Source of the DNA: Seminavis robusta
Taxonomy: Eukaryota; Bacillariophyta; Bacillariophyceae; Naviculales; Naviculaceae
Assembly: GCA_903772945.1 (NCBI GenBank)
Contig: CAICTM010000076.1
Location: forward strand, 62,001-126,000
Length of the DNA: 64,000 nt
Reading direction: 5' to 3'
Shown here: in pieces, positions 9,061 through 18,680 of the stretch
How positions within the stretch are numbered: the first letter of the stretch is position 1
Layout of the letters: every line of letters starts with the position of its first letter
Program-made: the position numbers and the translations under genes
Notes under the pieces: generated by a model
Database searches by the model: none
Told to the model about the DNA's origin: nothing
The model's input: the letters and a program-made list of their open reading frames with translations, nothing else

Positions 9061-10602
9061 CTACACAGAAAGTTCTCCCAACACGGAACTGTATCGCTTC
9101 TTATTGACATGATCGGCTTCACTGTCATCCATGGCAAGAGGTGCACGTTCCCCCTTGCGCGCACCAAGAGGAGACGACGAGGAGGAGGAAGATGTTGGAT
9201 CGGACCACAAGACAAGGACAAAGAGTGGCAAGGTGGCCAACCACAAGACCATGTTGGATCCCGTGTAGGATCCCACCGTCTCGGCATAATTGACCAAGGG
9301 TGTTTGGACGGTGCTGACAGTCGACACGAGCAGGTTGCACAAGCCCAACAGAGTCCCATAATTGGCAAACCCAAAGAGCTGTCCCACTTGATGAAAGACG
9401 GTGGAGTAGACCAATTGTCGAGAACATGCCACGGCAGGAAATACGACCAGTGTCTGCAACCATCGACTGCCGGGTGCGAATACCATGACGGCTCCGTAGA
9501 GCATTCCCACAATGTTGGCCATTTGGAGTGCCAGAGTGGCGGATTTGTCCAAAAAGGTCGCGACAATGGGCAAGACGACAAACCCAAAGGGCAACATGGC
9601 TCCAAAAACATCAATGAGATGTGCGGCCACTTCTGGATCGACGCGATCCTCGAGTTGATCATTGATGGTTGCGACGACAAAGTTGAGTTTGAGAATATGA
9701 ATGGAAACCCAAGTAGCCAGCGACCAAAATGCGGGATGTCTCAATACGACACTCAAGGGGGCATTGATGAGGGTGGTGGGAGTTGGCGGCTTGCGTTTTC
9801 GATTGGGAGATATGTAGGGAGAACCTGGACCGACATAGGATTGTCGCTTTGGTTCATTATCATCATCACTGTTTTCGACCCGTTCATCTTCCAAAATTTC
9901 ATCGGGCCAGACAAAGACAGAAGTCAGGAATACCCATGCTGGAACCACCAAATAGAGTCTCAGAAAGGTAGTCGAGGACAACCCCGTGGCCTGGAAGAGG
10001 ACCCGTAGAATGGCAAAAATGGCAGTGCCTCCATCAAATGCAGCCGCCTGAGCAGACATGAAGATGGCACCACCTCCGCTGCTCTCTTCCGATGATTCCT
10101 TATTGTCGTCGTCATCATTGTTGTTGCTGGATGCTCCAGCTGTAAATAGATTGGCGAGATGAAGTGTGGGCATTTGAATACCGGGTCCGGCAAATCCGAG
10201 CAGTGCAAATCCCACGGCCAAACAAACGTAATTGTGCACCAGAGAACAAAACAGCAATCCTATTGCATAGAGGATGGATGCCACAATGCCCGTGGCACGG
10301 GGTCCGTACTTGTCGACAATGAGTCCAAAAAAGAGTGTGGAAATGTAGTTTCCCACGGCTCCTCCCGTGAAAATGACCGAAAATGCTTGGGGTGTAAAAT
10401 CGACTCCTTCTTCTCGAAGCACAGGTAAAAAAGACGCCCATCCAAAAATGATTCCTGCCGTCATGAGTGTTTGAATGACCCCAATGGCTGCCCACAATTT
10501 GGGATGAGACTTGAGTTGATCGTGGCGAGGATTGATGGACTCTTGGCCGTCGCTGTCGTCATTGCTTTCTATGGTTTCGTAATCATTTTGGCGTTTTGAC
10601 AT
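9061..10602 (-). CDS. Major facilitator superfamily transporter, SLC43/FMP42-like
   Basis: The ORF encodes about 513 residues from MSKRQNDYETIES (start 10602; an upstream ATG at 10626 would add eight residues). After a polar N-terminus there are about twelve hydrophobic segments in two groups of six. They are separated by a hydrophilic loop with Asp/Glu/Ser and PNRKRKPPTPT. The first helix reads MTAGIIFGWASFLPVLREEG. The loop after the second repeat element, GLIVDKYGPRATG, is the MFS D-x-x-G-x-R motif A. The G-W-x-S-(F/L) start with motif A recalls the SLC43 amino-acid carriers and yeast FMP42. An Asn/Asp-rich insert (NNNDDDDNKESSEESSGGG) lies in an exposed loop. The substrate is not known, and the membrane is not predicted. 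Confidence 0.8.
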   Translation of the reverse strand: MSKRQNDYETIESNDDSDGQESINPRHDQLKSHPKLWAAIGVIQTLMTAGIIFGWASFLPVLREEGVDFTPQAFSVIFTGGAVGNYISTLFFGLIVDKYGPRATGIVASILYAIGLLFCSLVHNYVCLAVGFALLGFAGPGIQMPTLHLANLFTAGASSNNNDDDDNKESSEESSGGGAIFMSAQAAAFDGGTAIFAILRVLFQATGLSSTTFLRLYLVVPAWVFLTSVFVWPDEILEDERVENSDDDNEPKRQSYVGPGSPYISPNRKRKPPTPTTLINAPLSVVLRHPAFWSLATWVSIHILKLNFVVATINDQLEDRVDPEVAAHLIDVFGAMLPFGFVVLPIVATFLDKSATLALQMANIVGMLYGAVMVFAPGSRWLQTLVVFPAVACSRQLVYSTVFHQVGQLFGFANYGTLLGLCNLLVSTVSTVQTPLVNYAETVGSYTGSNMVLWLATLPLFVLVLWSDPTSSSSSSSPLGARKGERAPLAMDDSEADHVNKKRYSSVLGELSV

Positions 10603-11229
10603 GATGTTATCTTTTTTAAAAAACAAGATATCTTTTTGGTTGAGTATTATAGCTAGCTAGCTAGAAGAGTTGCTTCTTGCGCTACAGTATTTTGATTTTA
10701 TGAGAGAGCTGTCAACTCAGCTCATCGATGGTTTGTTTTGCCATGGCAATGCTGGTTGACAACCGCAGAACGCACATGCAACGTTTCACTGTGACCTCTT
10801 GTATCTTCTGTCTTTCCACCCTCCACCTTCAGCTCTTTCGCACGCACAACTTTGGGATCTTTGTGGATCTTCTGTTGGAACATCAGTATTTTCGTACTGG
10901 TACCGGTACAATCGGACTTATTCTCTCTTTTCCATCTTTGCAAAAGATCCATTATCCCTAGCTCTAATGATCGTGACGTCATCAGAATTCTTGTGGGAAT
11001 TCTTTCTCAGGTTGCTGCCGACGTGTTGTGCCGATCTTTGTGTTGGCCGTGGGAAGCCTCCAACCATGCAAGAGGTCGCAGCGTCGCAGCCACCTCGTTG
11101 AGGCGGAAGGATCTGTTCGGCACTACTCCGACAGTTTGATGGTCCTGACCAAACATTACCACACCACATACTGCCTGTAGATATCCTCATAGTTGCTATT
11201 AATAGTACGAGAAGACAGAGATAGATAGT
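10603..11229. other. Divergent intergenic region
   Basis: No convincing coding frame. It contains taccggtac words and a tagctagctagctag run near 10650, both frequent in the non-coding parts of this window. It should carry both promoters. Confidence 0.5.
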
Positions 11230-12090
11230 ATGAGTCCTCGACCAGAAGAAGATGTGGACTACTTGGGCATGAGCTCTTCCAATGACGACAACGACAATGA
11301 CGAAGAGACAGGATCATTTCACGGCACGCAATTCCAGGCAATCCACTTTTCCATTGACGAAAATTCTCCCTTGTTGGGTCTGGACAAGCCGGCGCATTCA
11401 AATCCTCCGCAGTCAGCTGAGTGTTCCTTGCTTTCTGGCTGTCAACGGGCATGGCAATGGTACGAAGCGCAACTGGATCAAATGCCCATTCTGACCAAGT
11501 CTCTGACTTCCGCCATTTTAACGGGAGCTGGAGATCTGGCCGGTCAACTCATTCAAGAGCTGTCCATCTTTAGTAGCAGTAGTACTGGTAGTACCAGCAG
11601 TGGTATATGGTTTGTCCATTTGGATCTGTACCGAACAAGCTGCTTCTTCTTGATGGGGTTACTCTTGCAAGCTCCCATTACACATTACTACTATGTCCTA
11701 TTGGATGCCAAACTTCCTCCTACCCCAAATCCCTGGACACGCACCACCTTTCTCAAGTTGGCCATTGATCAACTCATCTGGGCGCCACTCTTTACTTTGG
11801 GGGTATTTTTCTTTTTGGATACTCTACAGGGACAGAATGCTGTGCAACACATACAACATGATTTTGTCATGACCATGCTGGCCAATTGGAAACTGTGGGT
11901 GCCAGCTAGTCTCATCAACATGGCATTTTGTCCACCACAGCTACGAGTTCTATACTGCAATTGCATATTCTTTGTGTGGTCCATTTGTCTCTCCATACTT
12001 CTCAATGGGGATTCTTCTTCTCCAACAGCAACAGCAACAACAACCATCACAACAACCATAGAGGAGGCGCAGGAACGGTGGACAGTGTAG
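11230..12090 (+). CDS. Mpv17/PMP22-family membrane protein
   Basis: This 286-residue protein has an acidic N-terminal extension of about 75 residues, then the Mpv17/PMP22/Sym1 core. Core elements in order: WYEAQLDQMPILTKSLTSAI, then GAGDLAGQLIQE, the DLYRTSCFFLMGLLLQAPITHYYY segment, KLAIDQLIWAPLFTLGVFFF, and the closing block with NWKLWVPASLINMAF then CPPQLRVLYCN. That last block corresponds to the family W-K-x-W-P...N-F...P...R signature. Family members are four-helix proteins of the inner mitochondrial or peroxisomal membrane, proposed to form channels. A poly-Ser/Thr insert lies at about 116-126. The gene is a complete single exon. The organelle is not clear, since the N-terminus is acidic rather than presequence-like. 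Confidence 0.85.
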   Translation: MSPRPEEDVDYLGMSSSNDDNDNDEETGSFHGTQFQAIHFSIDENSPLLGLDKPAHSNPPQSAECSLLSGCQRAWQWYEAQLDQMPILTKSLTSAILTGAGDLAGQLIQELSIFSSSSTGSTSSGIWFVHLDLYRTSCFFLMGLLLQAPITHYYYVLLDAKLPPTPNPWTRTTFLKLAIDQLIWAPLFTLGVFFFLDTLQGQNAVQHIQHDFVMTMLANWKLWVPASLINMAFCPPQLRVLYCNCIFFVWSICLSILLNGDSSSPTATATTTITTTIEEAQERWTV

Positions 12091-12874
12091 TGCTAACAAC
12101 TCACATGTATCTATCTATAGGCACCTACAGTACATAATGCATAAGCAACGCTATCTTATATTGCCATCTGCAATCTACTGCCACTTTGAACGCCTCGATC
12201 GACTCGTAGACTATGCATCTCAGATGCTTGCTTGCCCGGACTCGACTCTCTCATACTGCAATGGCTGGTACAATGCATCTATCTGCCAGTTGGGCACCAC
12301 AAAGAAGCGAGTGCGTGTGGATACATGACATTGCCAGCCGAAACAAGTTTCGCATCATGAGCTTGCTTTGTGAGCTTTGTGTGCTGGCACCTATGGAATA
12401 TGGAAAATGGAAAACCAATTGTGTTTTGGGTTACTGATACGGTAGTATCTAAAAAGAAAGGGAAAACCTTCTTCTTAAAATTAATAACGCGTGGACATCC
12501 TCATAGTCTTGCTCACCATATTCACCTTCCCCCACAGCCCCCCCTTTTTTGCTCCCGTCCTCCCTTCTCTCCCAGTGCTACTACTGGCTAGCTAGTAGTA
12601 GTTCCCACTACCGATGGCACCACTCTGCATGACTTGTTAGATAGCCCCCTCTCTCCTAAACGTACTAGTATCTATTATTAATTTATATAGGGGGGGGTTT
12701 AGAGTAGGGAAATTATCTATTAATTTTAATATTTATTTTTGGTGTAAAAGACGATCCATTTGCCGCATGGTTATGGTGATGGTGCCAGCCACGAAGTTGT
12801 AGGGTGGTCTCTTCTTGGGATAAGCTCCTTTGCTAAACACAACATACTTGTATCACGATAGAACAGTTCCCAAA
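12091..12874. other. Intergenic region upstream of an ankyrin gene
   Basis: It has pyrimidine-rich sequence near 12500-12570 and a ggggggg run near 12690, but no supported gene. Its last 50 bases are similar to those upstream of the minus-strand ankyrin pseudogene (acacaacat...ttgtatcac...gaacagttccca), so this part belongs to the ancestral duplicated gene. Confidence 0.5.
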
Positions 12875-14724
12875 ATGTCAGCTTGTACTGAGACCAGCCC
12901 CAAGAGACAGAAAGTCTCACCTCCAGGAAGGTCCTGCAAATAATGAAATAGTTTAATTATAATGAATTCTTGATTAATGTGTTGAATGGTGATGAATGGT
13001 GATGAATTCATCACCAGTTTGTTGAATGGTGATGAATGGTGATGAAAATGATTAATTCGTGATGACTGGTGATGAATCGTGATGAAAAATACTACTGTTT
13101 TACTATAGAGATAATGAATGGTGATGAATGGTGATGAAAATGATGAAACCGTGATGAAATGTGATGAATGGTGATGAATTCATCACCAATGTGTTGAATG
13201 GTGATGAATGGTGATGAAAATATTTAATTAGTGATGAATTCAATTCCAGATTTTCATGTTTCGCAGGACCTTCCAGCCATCTCCTTGTTGTTGCATCGAG
13301 ATGATATTTTGGTGGGAAAGATATTTCCTTTTGTTGGGATGGGTCACTATGCCTTTGCAGGAGCTGTCAGCAAAAAAATGAATCAGCTGTACAAGGAATA
13401 CTGTGACAAAGTCAAAGATCCTCCCAGGATCAGAGGTTTCGAACCAAGGATTGATGCTGCCAGCACCGACACATTGTACACAGCTGCCTTCAACAGTGTT
13501 GAGTGCGCCACCTACTGGTGCAGTCAAGGTTCCACAAATGAAACACTTGCCCATGACAACGTTTGTGAAGCAATCGCCAAAACTGGAAATCCTGCTGTCA
13601 TGCAGTGGGCCCACTTTGAAAAAGGCTTTCCTTGGGATGAGGAGGCATGTGGTGCTGCTGCTGAAGGTGGACATCTTGCACTACTTAAATGGCTTCATGA
13701 AAAAGGTTGTCCATGGGATGCGATGACATGTGCACGAGCTGCCCGTGGTGGTCATTTGGAATGCCTCAAGTATGCCCATGATAAAGGCTGTCCATGGGAC
13801 CCACGAACATGCTCTGATGCTGCTGGTGGTGGGTATTTGGATGTCCTAAAATATGCTCATGAGAATGGTTGTCCATGGAATGGAGACACCTGTGCTAATG
13901 CTGCTGTTGGTGGGCTTTTGGATGTCGTAAAATATGCTCATGAGAATCATTGTCCATGGGATGAACGAACATGCCATGATGCTGCTGATCATGGGCACTT
14001 GGATGTCCTAAAATATGCTCATGAGCATGGTTGTCCATGGGATGAATTCATATGCTCTGCTGCTGCTGCTAAAGGATTTGTTCAATGCTTGAAGTATGCC
14101 CATGAAAATGGATGCCCTTGGGATTCATGGACGTGCACCAGAGCTGCAACTAGCAGTATCGAAATTCTTGTGTATGCACGTGACAATGGTTGTCCATGGG
14201 ATGAAGACACATGTTCTTATGCTGCTGGTGGGGGGCATTTGGATGTCCTAAAATATGCTCATGAGAATGGTTGTCCGTGGAATGAAGACACATGTTCTGG
14301 AGCTGCTGCTGGTGGGCAGTTGGATGTCCTAAAGTATGCTCGTGAGAACGATTGTCCATGGAATGAAGACACATGTGCTAATGCTGCTCTTGGCGGGCTT
14401 TTGGATGTCGTAAAGTATGCTCATGAGAATCATTGTCCATGGGATGAACGAACGTGCGAATGTGCTGCTAGCAATGGGCATTTGGATGTCCTAAAATTTG
14501 CTCATGAAAATGGATGCCCTTGGGATTCATCGACATGCTCCGATGCTGCTAGATTTGGTCACCTGGATGTGCTCAAGTATGCCCATGAAAATGGCTGTCC
14601 TTGGAATGTGGACACTTGTAACGAAGCTGCTCAACATGGTCACCTGGAATGTTTGCAGTATGCCCGTGAAAACGGATGCCCCAGCAGCAGAAGCGTGGAT
14701 GAATTAGAGGATGAATTCGACTAG
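12875..14724 (+). CDS. Ankyrin-repeat protein (GCPWDE type), interrupted near its N-terminus by a mobile element
   Basis: The ancestral start is ATG 12875 (MSACTETSPKRQKVSPP). Its coding sequence is broken at 12926 by the 347-bp element listed separately and resumes at 13277 with AISLLLHRDDILVGKIFPF. The core has an N-terminal domain (FAGAVSKKMNQLYKEY) and about 14 ankyrin-like repeats of about 27 residues, built on LDVLKYAHENGCPWDEDTC. Such ankyrin proteins are numerous in diatoms and act as protein-binding scaffolds; the partner is unknown. Three gene models fit. One is removal of the element with one CAG, which restores the frame exactly. The second is a canonical intron 12914-13266 (AAA/GTCTCA to TTTCGCAG/GAC), also in frame. 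The third is initiation at ATG 13234 inside the element. The uninterrupted ORF runs from 13234 to TAG 14724. Confidence 0.8.
12927..13273. mobile_element. 347-bp inverted-repeat element (MITE or introner-like) inside the ankyrin gene
   Basis: The ends are inverted copies: GAAGGTCCTGC at 12927-12937 and GCAGGACCTTC at 13263-13273. Weaker matching continues to about 25 bp. A CAG triplet flanks each side (12924-12926 and 13274-13276), consistent with a 3-bp target duplication. The interior is AT-rich and full of gaatggtgatgaatggtgat repeats and gaattcatcacca inverted copies. It has no coding capacity. The paralogous pseudogene on the minus strand (about 40744-40798) reads cctccagcca without interruption at the same site, which is an empty-site control. 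Confidence 0.8.
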
Positions 14725-15165
14725 CTATGGACACTACCGGTGCGGAGACGAGCACAGTGCAGAGCAATACTAGTAGTGCCCTTGTAGTGTAAACATTGAA
14801 GAAGCAGTTCTCAATGAATATTGGCTAGTTTGACCCTTGTGAAAAAGTTTGGTGTCGGTAACAATCACAGATCCCCAAGGTCGCGAGTTGTTGGGAACTG
14901 CGTGGTGGTTGGTTCCTTTGAGAGCGAAGCAAGGTATTCTAGCTACATAGAGCACAAAAGCTGCAGTATTTGCTTTCGTTTCGTTTCGCGTTTGCTTTCG
15001 TCTGTCATGGTTTTTGATTTGATAACGTGTAAATGATTCGTCTTTTTATGCATTAACAACTACCGCAAATAGTACCACCACGTGCAGGAAGTACCGGTAG
15101 CTGCCTCTCTCTCATGGGATGTCAAAATTGTGTGCGTGTGAATGCATGCATGCGTTTCATTTCGT
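14725..15165. other. Convergent intergenic region, nothing recognised
   Basis: It has short ttgctttcg-type repeats near 14965-15000 and no supported gene. Confidence 0.5.
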
Positions 15166-17610
15166 CTACTCCCATTTGTTACCGCCATCACGAACCACCA
15201 TGGTTTTGGTGTTGTGCTTGTTGGTGACTTCGAGAATCGGAAAGAAGTAAAAGGTGGCGGTGATTTGTTCTCTCGTCACCTTTACCAATCCGTAGCCATG
15301 ATCATCCCCGTTGAAATATCGAAAGTGCCTATTGATAAGGACAACGGCGTCATGCAGAATGAATTTGGAGAGGAAACTCAGCATGCCCCGTGGATGAAAG
15401 AGCGGCCCCAGGATGGATCCCGCCATTTCATCGAGATTGCCACGAGTACCGGAGCAGGGCAGCATTTCCACGCCGTACCGCGTCGTGTTACTGTCGTCGT
15501 TGGGATTGTAATGGAGAATGTCTCGTTCATAGGGATTATACCGAAAGACATCGGATGCGTAGCAGAGATGCTCATCTCCCGTGACCCAGAGATTGTTGGA
15601 GTCCGTGTTGGTTTCGTCCAACAGATCAAATAGATGAATGGTGGATTCGTGATTTCCCGTCCAAACAACGGGACTGTTGTCGAACAAAAAGAGTCCATCG
15701 CCCTTCATGGCTAGCTTCCGTACCAAGATTGCCACAATCATAAAAAATACGGGCCATGCAATAGTGATGCCACGGCAGAACGTGGCCGTACATCGTAGAA
15801 GGAGCGGTGACTCCTCGTGTGCTTCACAGAGCATTTCCTTGTTTGTTCGCGGCTTTCTTCCGCTGCGACGTCGCTGTGGTGGATTAGGATTATCTGTTCC
15901 ACCACCACCACGAGTCGGTGACAGTGGCACACTCTCTTCCTCGGATGACGCGTCATCGGTATCTTCTTCTTCTTCTTCCTCGTAATTTTCGTCCTTGTGG
16001 TCTCCTCCCGTGACGAGTTCTTCTGTTTCATCATCTCCCACACCGACATCATAGGCAGCAGCTTCTCCTTGACGCGAGTTTGCGAGAAGATCCATTTCGA
16101 TACTTCGGGTACGTTGACGAAAGCTGGTCTTGTCATTGGCGGATAGTCGTCGTCGTCGACGACGATGTAGGCACACTTGAAGTGCCACGAGCAGACTCAA
16201 AATTCCGAGAGGAAACAAAAAGACCATCGCAGATGACTTGATAACCGCTTGTCCCAACTTGTTGAGTGTGAGTGGCATGAATGCCTTGCCACTGGCAATC
16301 ACTCTCCATTGACTGTTGCTGGAAGAGGAATTGGTGAGGACTTGTTGCAACCACGCACGTTGTCCTTGTCCTAAAAGACCGTGCGTTTCCTTGTAGGAAT
16401 AATTGCCCATGTAAGCACCGGTATCCAACAAGATGAGATCAAACAGATTGTCTTGTCCCAATGGAAAATGCCGAAACGTTTCGACATCGGTCAATTCTCC
16501 GTCGTCATCGCGAATGAGATTGACGCGTTGCGGTACCCACTCGTATCCTGCCTTGGCGGATCCTTTATGGGTAGCGAGACTGGGATAATCGTCACCCAAA
16601 TCGTGATTGTCAAATTGGACAATAAAGGGATGTTTCGCTCTGGCATCGCGGAGATCGGGATCCATCATGTAGAGTTGATGCATCCATCGGAATTGACTCA
16701 ATGCGACGGCGTCAGGAACACCGCTGCGTCCGGGAATGGTCGAGACGGTGCGATTTTCGCTACAATGCGGAAACGTGGCCATCATGTGGGCCACGTACGG
16801 GTCTTCATTGTCTTCTGGCTGACCCCGGATTCCAGGAGCGGCGCGGTTGGTTTGAGTAGCACTAGGGTCGCCGTGGAAATGTTCTGTGGGGGAGAACCAA
16901 AAGTGTGTTTTGCAGAGTCCGTAGGGAACGCGATACAACTCATCGGGATCCAAATCGGGATAGATGAAATCTCCCAAGTGAACAATGGCGGCCAAGTCGG
17001 CTGCTTGCTGGGAGTGCGCCAAGTGTCGGTACATGTTAAAGTATCCACTCCAGAGGGACGTACAGGAGAGGACGGCCACGTCAACTTCGTCTTGATTTGT
17101 GATCAATGTGCGGGTAGATCCAACGCGAGAACGTCGCGTATGGGTAGCATTGGTCTTTGGATGATCTTGGAATTGATAATAGTACTTGGTGTTGGGTAGC
17201 AGGCCTTGGACGTCCACGGTCAAAGTGTAGTCATTGTCCGGTGAGACGGTAACACTGCCTTGCGCGGCTACCTCTGCTGCTGGATTATCCCACAGTTGGT
17301 CTTGTTGAGCTTTCACCTTGAGGGTATCTGAGATTGGCCAAACTTTCCATTCAATTTGATAATTGCTTTCTTCTTGTTGTTGCTTCTTGAAAGGCCAAGG
17401 AGGAGAAATCCGCGTCCAAATCAAGACCGAGTCTTCGAGTGGATCGGCAGATCCCACGCCATGCAAAAAGGGAAACTTGTCTTCTTCCACATTCAACCGA
17501 AGAATCTCTTTATTGTTCTTCTTGATCCCTCCACCCATGCCAAAGGCAGAGCCATTATCTGCCAATAGCACCAGCACCACCAACAAGCTCAGCATTCTAA
17601 GGTTGCTCAT
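15166..17610 (-). CDS. PhoD-like phosphatase/phosphodiesterase with two internal membrane segments
   Basis: From Met at 17610 the protein has about 814 residues. A signal peptide (MLSLLVVLVLLADNGSAFG) opens it; the upstream ATG at 17694 would bury this peptide, so I prefer the inner start. PhoD-type blocks follow: HGVGSADPLEDSVLIWTRIS, a fibronectin-like strand region ending TKYYYQFQ, VAVLSCTSLW, the metal-binding IVHLGDFIYPDLD and QFDNHDLGDD, and LILLDTGAYMGNYS. The C-terminal metal block WVTGDEHLC comes only after a long insertion. That insertion holds a membrane helix (VFLFPLGILSLLVALQVCL), a poly-Arg stop, a Glu/Asp-rich region and a second helix (WPVFFMIVAILVRKLAM). PhoD enzymes hydrolyse phosphoesters with Ca/Fe. 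A role in scavenging extracellular phosphate is plausible. The signal end SAF also resembles diatom plastid junctions. Confidence 0.75.
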   Translation of the reverse strand: MSNLRMLSLLVVLVLLADNGSAFGMGGGIKKNNKEILRLNVEEDKFPFLHGVGSADPLEDSVLIWTRISPPWPFKKQQQEESNYQIEWKVWPISDTLKVKAQQDQLWDNPAAEVAAQGSVTVSPDNDYTLTVDVQGLLPNTKYYYQFQDHPKTNATHTRRSRVGSTRTLITNQDEVDVAVLSCTSLWSGYFNMYRHLAHSQQAADLAAIVHLGDFIYPDLDPDELYRVPYGLCKTHFWFSPTEHFHGDPSATQTNRAAPGIRGQPEDNEDPYVAHMMATFPHCSENRTVSTIPGRSGVPDAVALSQFRWMHQLYMMDPDLRDARAKHPFIVQFDNHDLGDDYPSLATHKGSAKAGYEWVPQRVNLIRDDDGELTDVETFRHFPLGQDNLFDLILLDTGAYMGNYSYKETHGLLGQGQRAWLQQVLTNSSSSNSQWRVIASGKAFMPLTLNKLGQAVIKSSAMVFLFPLGILSLLVALQVCLHRRRRRRLSANDKTSFRQRTRSIEMDLLANSRQGEAAAYDVGVGDDETEELVTGGDHKDENYEEEEEEDTDDASSEEESVPLSPTRGGGGTDNPNPPQRRRSGRKPRTNKEMLCEAHEESPLLLRCTATFCRGITIAWPVFFMIVAILVRKLAMKGDGLFLFDNSPVVWTGNHESTIHLFDLLDETNTDSNNLWVTGDEHLCYASDVFRYNPYERDILHYNPNDDSNTTRYGVEMLPCSGTRGNLDEMAGSILGPLFHPRGMLSFLSKFILHDAVVLINRHFRYFNGDDHGYGLVKVTREQITATFYFFPILEVTNKHNTKTMVVRDGGNKWE

Positions 17611-18680
17611 CTTGGGTATATCAAGGGGTATATGGGTATCTGGGCTACCGTTATCGCCAAATGATCGAATCTGGAGAGTAGAATATACACACAAAGAATA
17701 ACAAGAAACTCAATCTACCTGTATGCTACCCAAGCCTATTGGATTCAGCTAATAGATTGGGAGGAAAGGAATGCTAATGGTTTGGGGGCGGTTGTTACTT
17801 CTCAATGGATAACAAGCAAGGCATACGTAGCGTAGTAAAAGTGCGCAAAAAGAGTGATGTGTGCCAGTTTGTGTGGCCGCCATTTTTGGTTGGAGAGTTA
17901 TAATAACGGTGGTACCATCTGTCGCCAACCCAGAGATCGAGCGTCTTTTTCTCCACTGGATGAAAAAAAGACATTATTCTACTTGCGCGTGTCCACTGAG
18001 ACCGGCTTCCGTGGGTGCATAGTATTCCGCGGTTTGTCATCTTTTCCAGGACCAACCTCGCTTGCTTGCTCTTGTCTATCTTCCCGGGCCCACCAAGCAT
18101 GGCATGCTACGTGAAGTGGAGTGGAGATTTATAGATATAAGAATGTGCATGACGCATATATCCTACCGGGACCGGTACTGGTCTACATGCAGTTGGAAGA
18201 TTCGATTTTATTAAGAACAATGGAAGGAAGCGAGAATGCATTCTTCAGACATGAATATTACGTCAAGGTCCGCCAGACATGAATGAGACGTCATCCATTA
18301 AAAAGTGGAATGGCAAAGCGAGGAAAGTGGAGCCTACAAAAGAAAGCAGTAAAGGATGTTCCAGGTTTGCAGATTATTGAATTCTGATGCCTGAAGTTGC
18401 CGCCGGATCAATGAAGCATTGAAATGAAGTGGTGCTGTGTCGATCACTGCTCGACACAAAACCACGGAGGTTGCTAGGAAGAGCCTACCGCGATACCCGT
18501 AACGCGGTACTAGATGCCCTAACGGTACGGTACTAGTGGCTCGCTGTTGCTTCCAACCAAGCAGGTACTGAACCGGTAAATTCAAAGCATTATTATGACT
18601 TGAACTAAAAGTACACTGGTTAGGTGCATGGATGCAAATTTGCAAGTTCACAATGGATCACGTCTTTAGATAGTATCCTG
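17611..18680. other. Long intergenic region, nothing recognised
   Basis: About 1.07 kb with only short unsupported frames. It has a few accggtac words and short direct repeats (agacatgaat near 18250 and 18275). It includes the promoter and 5' UTR of the PhoD-like gene at its left end. Confidence 0.5.

Noticed and set aside
12875-12943. Independent 22-codon peptide starting MSACTETSPKRQ
   Set aside because: It is the first exon part of the ankyrin gene; the stop lies inside the inserted element.
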